The position numbers and the translations under genes were made by a program. This document shows, piece after piece, positions 36,161 through 44,948 of a DNA stretch of 64,000 nt. A model generated the notes under the pieces. It did no database searches. It saw only the letters and a list, made by a program, of their open reading frames with translations, and was not told the DNA's origin. Within the stretch, counting starts at the first letter, position 1. The number at the start of each line of letters is the position of its first letter. This DNA comes from Xylanibacter rarus (lineage in GTDB: Bacteria; Bacteroidota; Bacteroidia; Bacteroidales; Bacteroidaceae). The stretch lies in the NCBI RefSeq assembly GCF_001275135.1, contig NZ_LFQU01000010.1, positions 48,283 to 112,282 on the forward strand, given 5' to 3'.

Positions 36161-36332
36161 AAAAAAAGATGTTCCTCAGGCCTCACGGTCTAAAGAACAT
36201 CGGTTAAAACAAGTCTTACTAAACTATTAAAAAACATTTCCTAAATTTATTAACCTCTATATCTTTTTTACGTTCATGTGTTGTTTTTTGTTCTGTATTT
36301 GACATTTATTCGTCTCTTGTTCTGCAAAAATA
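36161..36332 (-). ncRNA. Candidate small RNA of about 160 bases with a 15-codon frame
   Basis: On the minus strand a -7 element TATTTTTG (36325-36332) starts the unit. It ends in a hairpin GATGTTC ... GAACATC (36168-36201), whose inner loop is GTGA, followed by seven T's. Inside, AGGAAATG begins a 15-codon frame (36190-36237) rich in Leu and Val (MFFNSLVRLVLTDVL) that stops within the hairpin. This is the layout of a leader-peptide attenuator. No biosynthetic gene follows on this strand, so it may be a free small RNA. Confidence 0.5.
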
Positions 36333-36451
36333 TAAATAAATATAAAGATAATGCGCATGCAGTTTGGTTCATAACGGTTCAGAACGTATTAATCGTTTGT
36401 ATGTCCGTGTTATGCAGTCGCTGCTTTTGCGCGGTTTTGACTTACAGGTTG

Positions 36452-37048
36452 TTATTTTGCCTTGGCGTCTGACTGTCCGATTGTAAGTTGCAGAGTTGTC
36501 AGTCCGTTGTCCTTTCCTGTTATGTAAGTACACTGCTTGCTGTCGCCGTGTTCTAGTTCAGACACGTACAGCGGTTTGTTCAGATTGAATATAAGTGTCT
36601 TGAAAGTGTCGCCTTTGCAGAGTTTGTTGTTTGACGATTCCTCCACGCGGAAGCAGCTGTCGCCTATGTATTCTATCTCGCAAGTGCAGTCGGGAGCCCA
36701 TCCCAGTTCTATCTTGTCGCCCGTCTTAAGGCTTGCTGTGCGGATCTGTTTTTCCGGCATGGCATCGCGTTCCATGATGTTTCTACGTCTTAGCGACAAA
36801 CAGAAGTCATACCAGTCGATGTATCCTATAAAGCGGCTGAGTATTGATAAGGTGGTGTATCGTGTGTTGTGCTTTGCCTCTACGTATCCCCATATTCGCT
36901 TTATTGTAGAGATGCTAATCTCTTCTTTCAGTTCCTTTTGTAGTCTCAGCGAAAGTTGATTGAAGTCGGTCGGCGATTTCAACGGCTTACCCATCCTCTT
37001 TTCAATTTCAAGTTTAAGGCACTCTATTTCGGTATATTTTGTATCCAT
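36452..37048 (-). CDS. Bacteroidales HTH-like protein of unknown function
   Basis: The 198-residue product has an N-terminal helical domain (IEKRMGKPLKSPTDFNQLS ... ISISTIKRIWGYVEA) that, from memory, marks a large group of uncharacterised Bacteroidales proteins with helix-turn-helix character. A C-terminal beta-rich part (about 105-195, LKTGDKIELGWAPDCTCEIEYIG) may be a small ligand-sensing barrel. It is a single gene with its own TATTTTTG promoter. A transcription-regulator role is inferred from the KRIWGY helix; the target is unknown. Confidence 0.75.
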   Translation of the reverse strand: MDTKYTEIECLKLEIEKRMGKPLKSPTDFNQLSLRLQKELKEEISISTIKRIWGYVEAKHNTRYTTLSILSRFIGYIDWYDFCLSLRRRNIMERDAMPEKQIRTASLKTGDKIELGWAPDCTCEIEYIGDSCFRVEESSNNKLCKGDTFKTLIFNLNKPLYVSELEHGDSKQCTYITGKDNGLTTLQLTIGQSDAKAK

Positions 37049-37078
37049 TTAGTTTGTCTTATTGACGTTTAGTGTCTG

Positions 37079-37086
37079 CAAAAATA
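37079..37086 (-). promoter_or_regulatory. -7 element of the HTH-like gene
   Basis: The minus strand reads TATTTTTG, 30 bp before the ATG at 37048. The rest of the 430-bp gap 37049-37478 is AT-rich with no supported gene. Confidence 0.6.
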
Positions 37087-37408
37087 TTAATTTTTTTATA
37101 AAAAAATTGATGCAAAGAATGATTTGAACCAAAATGAACCAATTTTGTTTCCTTATTTTTATTACAAATTGCTTATAGCAGCATCAATTTTATTTTTCAT
37201 TTATCATCAGGTTGCCGTGCTTTCTTTATTGAAAGCATTTTGCATAAATGTACTTTTTGAGGTTTTATTCCAACTTGTAATGAATATTCTGAATTTTGCT
37301 TAACGAATGTTTGATTTGCAGATATTATTTCGTCTAATTGTAAGTGTTGTAAATTTATTGATGAAAAAATGTCGAATTTATTTTGGATAAATGTTCTCAG
37401 AAAGAAAG

Positions 37409-37424
37409 TATTTTTGTATTTTTG
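37409..37424 (+). promoter_or_regulatory. Duplicated -7 element before gltB
   Basis: TATTTTTG occurs twice head-to-tail (37409-37416 and 37417-37424), 54 bp before the gltB ATG. The two could give start sites 8 bp apart. Confidence 0.6.
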
Positions 37425-37478
37425 CAAACACTTTGCTAAGTATTTAGTTTTTTTAGATTAACTTAAAGGCAATTAATT

Positions 37479-40400
37479 ATGGGAAAAGGATTGTATAATG
37501 CGGAATACGAGCATGACGCATGCGGCGTGGGCATGGTTGTCAACATACATGGAAACAAGAGCCATGAACTTGTTGACAACGCCCTGAAAGTGCTCGAGAA
37601 CATGCGACACCGCGGTGCCGAGGGTGCCGACAACAAGACAGGCGACGGAGCCGGAATAATGTTGCAGATACCTCATGAGTTTATTCTTTTGCAGGGAATA
37701 CCGGTTCCGGAAAAGGGAAAATACGGAACGGGACTCGTCTTCCTGCCTAAGGATGAGGCTCAGCAGCAGGACATACTGAGCATAATGATTGAGGAGATAG
37801 AGCGCGAGGGGCTGTCGCTTATGCACCTGCGCAACGTTCCGACAAATCCCGACTGCCTCGGCGAGACGGCACTGGCTAGCGAGCCTGACATTAAGCAGCT
37901 GTTTGTTACCGGCGTTACGGACAACCGTGTGCCTTATTTCGAGCGCACGCTGTATCTTATCCGCAAGCGCATAGAGCGTCGTGTTAAGAACAAAGACTTC
38001 TACATCTGCTCGCTGTCGAGCAAGAACATTATATATAAGGGTATGCTGTCGAGCCTCCAGCTGCGCCAGTATTTTCCCGACCTGACAAACAACTACTTTA
38101 CCAGCGGACTGGCACTTGTCCACTCCCGCTTTTCTACTAACACATTTCCAACATGGGGCCTGGCGCAGCCGTTCCGCCTGTTGTGCCACAACGGCGAGAT
38201 AAACACCATACGCGGAAACCGCGGATGGATGCAGGCGCGCGAGAGTGTGCTTAGCTCTGAGGCACTGGGAAGCATAAAAGACATATCACCGATAATACAG
38301 CCGGGCATGAGCGACTCGGCAAGTCTCGACAACGTGTTCGAGTTTTTTGTCATGAGCGGTCTGTCGTTGCCTCATGCCATGGCGCTTATGGTGCCCGAGA
38401 GTTTTAACGACAAGAACCCGATATCAGAAGACCTGAAAGCCTTCTACGAGTATCACTCAATACTGATGGAGCCGTGGGACGGTCCGGCGGCGCTGCTCTT
38501 CAGCGACGGCCGCTATGCCGGCGGAATGCTCGACCGCAACGGCCTGCGTCCGGCACGCTACACCATAACCCGCAACGACATGATGGTTGTGGCGTCAGAG
38601 GTAGGCGTCATGGACTTCGAACCGTCTGAGATAGCCGAGAAAGGCCGCCTGCAGCCGGGCAAGATACTGCTCATTGACACACAGGAAGGCAAAATATATT
38701 ATGACGGAGAAATAAAGGAGCGTCTGGCAGCAGAACATCCGTACCGCCAGTGGCTGTCGACCAACCGCATACAGCTCGAAAAGCTGAAGAGCGGACGTAA
38801 GGTGAGCAACGCCGTTGACAATCTTGTGCGCCGCGAACTTATGTTCGGTTTCGGCGAGGAAGACATCGAAAACACCATAATACCAATGTGTGTCAACGGT
38901 CAGGAGCCCACCGCGTCAATGGGCAACGACACGCCTCTTGCGGTGCTGAGCGACCGTCCGCAGGTGTTCTTCGACTACTTCCGCCAGCAGTTTGCACAGG
39001 TTACCAACCCCGCCATCGACTCCATACGCGAGAATCTCGTGATGTCGCTGACAGAGTATATCGGCCGTGTGGGCACCGGAATACTTATTCCTGACGAGAC
39101 AAACTGCAAGATGGTGCGCCTGCCTCACCCGATACTTAACAACACCCAGCTCGACATTCTGTGCAACATACGCTACAAAGGCTTCAACACCGTGAAGCTG
39201 CCGATACTCTTCGAGTGCGCAAAGGGAGAAGACGGACTGCGCGAGGCTCTCGACAGCCTGTGCAAGCAGGCAGAGCGCAGTGTTGACGACGGCTACAACT
39301 ACATCATACTTACCGACCGCGACATCGACGAGACTCATGCTGCCATACCGTCGCTGCTGGCCGTGAGTGCCGTTCACCACTATCTGATATCAGTGGGCAA
39401 GCGCGTTCAGACGGCACTTATTGTTGAGAGCGGAGAGATACGCGAGACCATGCACGCAGCCCTGCTGCTCGGTTACGGAGCCTCTGCTCTGTGCCCGTAC
39501 ATGACATTCGCCATACTCGACGATCTCGTTAAGCGCGGCAAGGTGCAGGAAAACTATGAGACGGCTGAGGCAAACTATATCAAGGCCGTGAAGAAAGCAC
39601 TGCTAAAGATAATGGCTAAGATGGGCATATCAACCATCCGTTCATACCGCGGAGCAAAGATATTTGAGAGCATCGGACTGTCGGAGAGTCTGCTGAAGAC
39701 ATATTTCGGCACGGAGACATCAACCATAGGCGGCATCGGACTTGAGACTATCGCGCGCGACGCCATAGCCATGCACGACGCCGGATTCGCAAAGACGGTA
39801 TGCACCGACTTCCTGCCCAACCACGGACTCTTCCACTACCGCAAGGACGGAATAAAGCATGCGTGGAACCCTGAGACCATATCAACCCTTCAGCTTGCCA
39901 CGCGCATGGGCAGCTATAAGAAATATAAAGAGTTTACGCGTCTTGTAGATGAGAAAGATGCACCTATATTCATACGCGACTTCCTCGACTTCAAACGCAA
40001 TCCGATAGACATAGACAAGGTGGAGCCTGTAGAGAGCATCGTCAAGCATTTTGTCGTAGGCGCAATGAGCTTCGGTGCGTTGAGCCGCGAGGCACACGAG
40101 GCAATAGCTCTTGCAATGAACAAGCTCGGCGCACGTTCTAATACGGGCGAGGGCGGCGAGGACAACGAGCGCTTCCACTCAAAATACGACGGGATTTCGC
40201 TGTCGAGCAAGACCAAGCAGATAGCCTCAGGCCGTTTCGGCGTAACAACCGAATATCTTGTCAACGCAGAAGAACTTCAGATTAAGGTGGCACAAGGCGC
40301 AAAGCCCGGCGAAGGCGGACAGTTGCCCGGATTTAAGGTGAACGAGATAATAGCCAAAACACGCCACTCCATACCCGGCATATCGCTTATCTCGCCTCCG

Positions 40401-41951
40401 CCTCACCACGACATCTATTCTATTGAGGACCTTGCCCAACTGATATTCGACCTGAAGAACGTCAACCCCAAGGCAGCCATAAGCGTGAAGCTCGTTGCCG
40501 AGAGCGGCGTTGGCACCATTGCAGCCGGCGTAGCCAAGGCAAAGGCCGACCTGATAGTCATCTCCGGTGCCGAGGGAGGCACAGGAGCATCGCCTGCATC
40601 GAGCATGCGCTTTGCCGGAATATCGCCCGAGATAGGCATAAGCGAGACACAGCAGACGCTCGTAAAAAACGGACTGCGCGGTCAGGTGCGCCTGCAGGTG
40701 GACGGACAGCTTAAGACCGGACGCGACGTTGTGCTCATGGCGCTGCTCGGTGCCGAGGAGTTCGGCTTCGGAACGCTGGCACTCATCGTGCTCGGATGCG
40801 TCATGATGCGCAAGTGCAACCTCAACACGTGTCCGCTCGGCGTAACCACACAGAACCCCGAACTGCGCAAGAACTTCATCGGAAAATATGAATATCTTGT
40901 AAACTATTTCACCTTCCTCGCCCGCGAGGTGCGCGAGTATCTGGCCGAAATGGGATACACAAGGCTCGACGACATCGTCGGACACACCGAACTGATTGTC
41001 AGGAAAGAAACCGAGAAGGGCAGCAAGCCGTCTATGCTCGACTTCACACGTCTGCTCAACCGTGAGAGCGGCAACTGCTCGCTGTATCACACCACGGCAC
41101 AGATTCACGACCTCGGCAACATACTCGACCGTCAGATAATACGCTCGGCGCAGAAAGCCATAGAGGAAAAAGAGGAGGTAAACCTCGATTACGCAATAAA
41201 GAACACCGACCGCGCCGTTGGAACGATGCTCAGCGGAATGATTGCCGGGAAGTACGGATACGACGGACTGCCCGACTCAACCATCAACATAAAGTTTAAG
41301 GGCAGTGCCGGACAAAGTTTCGGAGCATTCCTCGTAAGCGGCGTAAGCTTCAAGCTCGAGGGCGAGACCAATGACTATTTTGCCAAGGGACTCAGCGGCG
41401 GGCGCATAGCCATACTGCCGCCTGTGCGCAGCAACTTTGAGGCTGAGGACAACATCATTGCCGGCAATACGGGCTTATACGGTGCAACAAGCGGCGAATT
41501 ATATATAAACGGAAAGGTAGGAGAGCGCTTCGCAGTGAGAAACTCGGGTGCAATAGCCGTTATCGAAGGCGCCGGCGACCACTGCTGTGAGTATATGACG
41601 GGCGGTCGCGTGGTAGTGTTGGGCGAGACCGGACGCAACTTTGCTGCCGGTATGAGCGGTGGAGTGGCATATGTGTGGGACAAGCACCACAACTTCGACT
41701 ACTTCTGTAATATGGACATGGTGGAAATCAACCTTGTTGACGAAAGCAACTACCGCAAGGAACTGCACGAACTGATACGACAGCATTATCTCTACACCGG
41801 CTCTAAGCTGGCACGCACCATGCTCGACGACTGGAACCGCTATGTTGAAGACTTCGTGCAGGTGGTGCCAATAGAATACAAGCGCGTGCTGCAGGAAGAG
41901 CAGGTAAGAAAGCTCCAGCAGAAGATTGCCGACATGCAGAGGGACTATTAA
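37479..41951 (+). CDS. gltB: Glutamate synthase large subunit
   Basis: This 1490-residue enzyme has all expected parts. The N-terminal Ntn glutaminase has its nucleophile Cys15 exposed after removal of a short propeptide (EHDACGVGMV). The central domain follows, then the FMN/synthase domain (AKPGEGGQLPGFKVNEIIA) with the 3Fe-4S cysteines at 1107, 1113 and 1118 (CVMMRKCNLNTCPLG). The C-terminal beta-helix GXGXG domain has DYFAKGLSGGRIA. It makes two glutamates from glutamine and 2-oxoglutarate. It pairs with gltD 283 bp downstream; the gap carries repeats, so co-transcription is likely but not certain. Confidence 0.98.
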   Translation: MGKGLYNAEYEHDACGVGMVVNIHGNKSHELVDNALKVLENMRHRGAEGADNKTGDGAGIMLQIPHEFILLQGIPVPEKGKYGTGLVFLPKDEAQQQDILSIMIEEIEREGLSLMHLRNVPTNPDCLGETALASEPDIKQLFVTGVTDNRVPYFERTLYLIRKRIERRVKNKDFYICSLSSKNIIYKGMLSSLQLRQYFPDLTNNYFTSGLALVHSRFSTNTFPTWGLAQPFRLLCHNGEINTIRGNRGWMQARESVLSSEALGSIKDISPIIQPGMSDSASLDNVFEFFVMSGLSLPHAMALMVPESFNDKNPISEDLKAFYEYHSILMEPWDGPAALLFSDGRYAGGMLDRNGLRPARYTITRNDMMVVASEVGVMDFEPSEIAEKGRLQPGKILLIDTQEGKIYYDGEIKERLAAEHPYRQWLSTNRIQLEKLKSGRKVSNAVDNLVRRELMFGFGEEDIENTIIPMCVNGQEPTASMGNDTPLAVLSDRPQVFFDYFRQQFAQVTNPAIDSIRENLVMSLTEYIGRVGTGILIPDETNCKMVRLPHPILNNTQLDILCNIRYKGFNTVKLPILFECAKGEDGLREALDSLCKQAERSVDDGYNYIILTDRDIDETHAAIPSLLAVSAVHHYLISVGKRVQTALIVESGEIRETMHAALLLGYGASALCPYMTFAILDDLVKRGKVQENYETAEANYIKAVKKALLKIMAKMGISTIRSYRGAKIFESIGLSESLLKTYFGTETSTIGGIGLETIARDAIAMHDAGFAKTVCTDFLPNHGLFHYRKDGIKHAWNPETISTLQLATRMGSYKKYKEFTRLVDEKDAPIFIRDFLDFKRNPIDIDKVEPVESIVKHFVVGAMSFGALSREAHEAIALAMNKLGARSNTGEGGEDNERFHSKYDGISLSSKTKQIASGRFGVTTEYLVNAEELQIKVAQGAKPGEGGQLPGFKVNEIIAKTRHSIPGISLISPPPHHDIYSIEDLAQLIFDLKNVNPKAAISVKLVAESGVGTIAAGVAKAKADLIVISGAEGGTGASPASSMRFAGISPEIGISETQQTLVKNGLRGQVRLQVDGQLKTGRDVVLMALLGAEEFGFGTLALIVLGCVMMRKCNLNTCPLGVTTQNPELRKNFIGKYEYLVNYFTFLAREVREYLAEMGYTRLDDIVGHTELIVRKETEKGSKPSMLDFTRLLNRESGNCSLYHTTAQIHDLGNILDRQIIRSAQKAIEEKEEVNLDYAIKNTDRAVGTMLSGMIAGKYGYDGLPDSTINIKFKGSAGQSFGAFLVSGVSFKLEGETNDYFAKGLSGGRIAILPPVRSNFEAEDNIIAGNTGLYGATSGELYINGKVGERFAVRNSGAIAVIEGAGDHCCEYMTGGRVVVLGETGRNFAAGMSGGVAYVWDKHHNFDYFCNMDMVEINLVDESNYRKELHELIRQHYLYTGSKLARTMLDDWNRYVEDFVQVVPIEYKRVLQEEQVRKLQQKIADMQRDY

Positions 41952-42000
41952 TTCTAAGTGAAGAACAGGCGCAGGGCGCAATGAAAAATTAAAAATGAAA

Positions 42001-42190
42001 AGTGAAAAATCCAAATGTTGATTAAGTGAAGAGTGAAGAACGAGAGTGAAAAATCCAAATGCAGAGTGGTGATAAGAAGCAGCAAGGGTATTGACTTTAA
42101 CTCCTTTAACTACTCTAACTCCTTTAACTACTAAAGAATAATGCATTTGTCTTTTTCGCTGCGCCCAAGGATATTTCTCCTTAACTTCTT
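42001..42190. repeat. Composite intergenic repeat between gltB and gltD
   Basis: AGTGAAAAATCCAAATG occurs at 42001 and 42045. It is followed by 9-bp CTTTAACTM repeats (42094-42132) and a block CATTTGTCTTTTTCGCTGCG ... TTTCTCCTTAACTTC (42144-42188). The same parts, in the same order, flank the tandem duplication before nadD (62380-62409 and 62881-62943). Confidence 0.8.
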
Positions 42191-42234
42191 GCCTCCTACA
42201 AAATAATTTCAAAAGAATTTATAACATAACAGAC

Positions 42235-43575
42235 ATGGGAAATCCAAAAGCATTTTTGACTATACACCGCAAGGAAGCGGGACACAGGCCGGTGCACGAC
42301 CGTATACATGACTTTGGCGAGGTGGAGCAGACGCTCAACTCTAACGACCGCCGCATGCAGGCGTCGCGATGCATGGACTGCGGAGTGCCCTTCTGCCACT
42401 GGGCTTGTCCGCTAGGCAACAAGCCGCCGGAGTGGAACGACGCTCTGTATAAAGGCGACTGGGAGCTGGCTTACAGGCTGCTCAACTCTACCAACGACTT
42501 TCCTGAATTCACGGGGCGCATCTGTCCGGCTCTCTGCGAGAAGGCTTGCGTGCTCAATCTTGTGGAGCATGAGCCTACAACCAACCGCGAGAATGAGGCT
42601 GCCATAACCGAACACGCCTTTGAGGAGAACTATGTGCGCATACATCATCCTGAGCGCAACGGCAAGAAGGTGGCTGTGATAGGAGCCGGACCTGCCGGAC
42701 TCGTGGCTGCCAACCGCCTTAACCTGAAGGGCTATATGGTTACGGTGTTCGACAAGAACGAGGATGCCGGCGGACTGTTGCGCTACGGCATACCTAACTT
42801 TAAGCTCAACAAGGCCGTGATAGACCGCCGCATAGACGTGCTGATGCAGGAGGGAATAACCTTTAAATATAATCAGAACATCGACGTTAGCAAGCTGCCC
42901 GAAGGCTTCGACGCCTACGTGATAGCCACGGGAACGCCCACGGCACGCGACCTTGCCATACCGGGCCGAGAGCTTAAAGGCGTGTATTTTGCGCTCGACA
43001 TGCTTGCACAGCAGAACCGTGTGCTCGCCGGATGCGAATATACTAAAGACCAACTGGTAAGCGCCAAGGGCAAAGACGTGCTCGTGATAGGCGGCGGCGA
43101 CACGGGAAGCGACTGCATAGGCACGGCCCACCGCCAGGGATGCAAGAGCGTAACGCAGATAGAGATTATGCCGAAGCCCGCGGAAGGTCCCGACGACCCT
43201 GCCAACCCATGGCCCAACTGGCCGCGCACGCTGAAGACAACCACCTCGCACGAGGAAGGCTGCACAAGGCGATGGAACATCAATTCGCTGAAGTTTATCG
43301 GTAAGGACGGCAAACTGACGGGCGTTGAGGTGCAGGAAATAACATGGAAACCCAATCCCGAAGGCGGCCGCCCGATAATGGAGGCCGTGGGCAGTCCGGA
43401 GGTTATTAAGGCCGACATGGTGCTGCTGGCGATGGGATTCCTGAAGCCCGAGCTGCCCGAGCTTGCTCCAAATGTGTTTGTTGCGGGTGACGTCGTCAGC
43501 GGTCCGTCGCTCGTTGTAAGGGCGATGGCAAGCGGACGCGACGCTGCCGAGAAAGTAGATAAATTTTTCCACTAA
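42235..43575 (+). CDS. gltD: Glutamate synthase small subunit
   Basis: The 446-residue protein has the N-terminal 4Fe-4S cysteines (CMDCGVPFCHWACPLGNKPP and CPALCEKAC). Two Rossmann motifs follow: FAD-binding VIGAGPAGLVAANRL (about 144-158) and NADPH-binding VIGGGDTGSDC (about 284-294). The C-terminal MGFLKPE ... VFVAGDVVSG block is present. It passes electrons from NADPH to GltB. Length is slightly below the usual 470-490 residues, but no motif is missing. A terminator follows at 43602. Confidence 0.97.
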   Translation: MGNPKAFLTIHRKEAGHRPVHDRIHDFGEVEQTLNSNDRRMQASRCMDCGVPFCHWACPLGNKPPEWNDALYKGDWELAYRLLNSTNDFPEFTGRICPALCEKACVLNLVEHEPTTNRENEAAITEHAFEENYVRIHHPERNGKKVAVIGAGPAGLVAANRLNLKGYMVTVFDKNEDAGGLLRYGIPNFKLNKAVIDRRIDVLMQEGITFKYNQNIDVSKLPEGFDAYVIATGTPTARDLAIPGRELKGVYFALDMLAQQNRVLAGCEYTKDQLVSAKGKDVLVIGGGDTGSDCIGTAHRQGCKSVTQIEIMPKPAEGPDDPANPWPNWPRTLKTTTSHEEGCTRRWNINSLKFIGKDGKLTGVEVQEITWKPNPEGGRPIMEAVGSPEVIKADMVLLAMGFLKPELPELAPNVFVAGDVVSGPSLVVRAMASGRDAAEKVDKFFH

Positions 43576-43601
43576 CATTTTTTACATTCCTTTTTTCTGT
43601 G

Positions 43602-43639
43602 AAGGGTCGGGGCAGATGTTGCTCCGGCCCTCGCTTTTT
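43602..43639 (+). terminator. Terminator of gltD
   Basis: An 11-bp G+C-rich stem with two G-T pairs (43602-43612 with 43620-43630) has a 7-base loop and a T-run to 43639. Confidence 0.85.
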
Positions 43640-43717
43640 TATGCTGTCGGGCGCCATGTTTGTGCCGACTTTTGCGTATTTTGTAACGTCTTGATAATCA
43701 ATTGTTTAACAACACTC

Positions 43718-43805
43718 CTCCAAAAGATGCCCTTTTAGCTTGCAAAAGGCCGTCTTTTAGGCTGTAAAAGGGCACCTTTTGCAATGCGAAACGTGGCCTT
43801 TTGCA
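43718..43805. repeat. 22-bp-period quasi-palindromic array F
   Basis: Four units start at 43718, 43740, 43762 and 43784 and include TGCAAAAGGCCGTCTTTTAG, TGTAAAAGGGCACCTTTTGCA (written to its last full match) and CGAAACGTGGCCTTTTGCA. It lies in the 440-bp gap after gltD, between its terminator and two tandem -7 elements. Confidence 0.9.
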
Positions 43806-43962
43806 CGGCCGCCTGTCTTGCCCTGCTTTCCGCATGCATTCCGTGCGTCTTTTCAGTGCTGCTCCGCCCTTGGGCTGCCCGCCGTTCTCCTTGCTGCCGA
43901 AATATGCCGTAAGGCGGTGCGCCCGGTGCCGGCAGGATAATAATTTCCGGCCTTTTTTTATA

Positions 43963-44010
43963 TAAATTTGCGCTTAATATATACGTATTATTTATTTTTC
44001 TGTATATTTG
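43963..44010 (+). promoter_or_regulatory. Two -7 elements before the 44-47 kb envelope genes
   Basis: TAAATTTG (43963-43970) and TATATTTG (44003-44010) precede the ATG at 44016. The second lies only five bases before the ATG and would give a nearly leaderless mRNA. Confidence 0.55.
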
Positions 44011-44015
44011 CCGCA

Positions 44016-44948
44016 ATGAAAGGAACAATAATCAAAATAATGGCAATGGCCCTTGTGGCCGTGGCCCTGCTGTCGTGCGGCGGCAGGCGTGGCGGCGATG
44101 CGGTGCGCTCGGTCTACTACTGGAGCACCACTCTGCGCATGGACAGCGTTAAGGAGCAGTTTATGCGCGAGCATAACGTCAGTCGCATGTACATCAGATA
44201 CTTCGATGTCGTTGAGGACGAGAGCGGCCGCCCCGTACCCAACGCCACGCTGCGCTTTGTTACGGCTGTGCCTAAAGGCATCGAAGTGGTGCCCGTGGTA
44301 TATATCGTGAACAGCTGCATGCGCCGCGACATAAGCGGTCTGGCAGAGAAGATATACAGGCGCGTGCGCCAGATGAACGAGACCAACGACGTGGCCGGCG
44401 TGAAGGAGATACAGATAGACTGCGACTGGACCATGCGCACGCGCACGGCTTATTACAGATTTCTGAAGCAGCTGCGCGACATGGCCGGCAAGGACGGCAT
44501 ACGGCTGTCGGCCACAATACGCCTTCACCAGCTCTCGCAGCCGGCTCCGCCCGTTGACCGCGGCGTGCTGATGATGTATAACACGGGCGACTTTACCGAC
44601 CTTGAGTGTAGCAAGCCCATACTCGACATGGACGATGCTGCGCCCTATATGTCGAGTCTTGCCTCATACAATCTGCCGCTCGCGTCGGCTTATCCGCTGT
44701 TCAGCTGGCGCATACTGTTCCGCGGCAGCCGCTACGTTGGCATAATGCATGCCGACGACGACCTGCCCGTGCTGGCCGGCGACAGCATAGTAGAGCGCCG
44801 CGTTGAGCTTGGCGACATAATGAGAGCCAAGGACGCCGTGAGCCGCAAGCGCGCCGACGCCAACGGCGAGATACTGCTTTTCGACATGAGTAACCAGAAT
44901 ATAACCCGATTTAAACCGGAAGATTATGAAAAAATTTATCTTCGTTAG
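44016..44948 (+). CDS. Lipoprotein of unknown function, possible TIM-barrel
   Basis: The ATG at 44016 gives a lipoprotein signal (MKGTIIKIMAMALVAVALLSC, Cys21) and 310 residues; an ATG at 43968 would lie before the promoter. The body has alternating strands and helices with conserved-looking VKEIQIDCDWTMRTR (about 130-144) and LSATIRLHQLSQ (about 165-176), suggesting a glycosidase-like barrel. The pattern Asp-Cys-Asp-Trp is notable. No named family is recognised. Its end overlaps the next gene by 23 bases, so the two products probably work together in the envelope. Confidence 0.75.
   Translation: MKGTIIKIMAMALVAVALLSCGGRRGGDAVRSVYYWSTTLRMDSVKEQFMREHNVSRMYIRYFDVVEDESGRPVPNATLRFVTAVPKGIEVVPVVYIVNSCMRRDISGLAEKIYRRVRQMNETNDVAGVKEIQIDCDWTMRTRTAYYRFLKQLRDMAGKDGIRLSATIRLHQLSQPAPPVDRGVLMMYNTGDFTDLECSKPILDMDDAAPYMSSLASYNLPLASAYPLFSWRILFRGSRYVGIMHADDDLPVLAGDSIVERRVELGDIMRAKDAVSRKRADANGEILLFDMSNQNITRFKPEDYEKIYLR

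Noticed and set aside
37197-37427. 76-residue minus-strand frame
   Set aside because: Its start overlaps the gltB promoter elements, and its composition follows the AT-rich gap.
42412-43578. 388-residue minus-strand frame
   Set aside because: It is antisense to gltD, which has intact Fe-S and Rossmann motifs.
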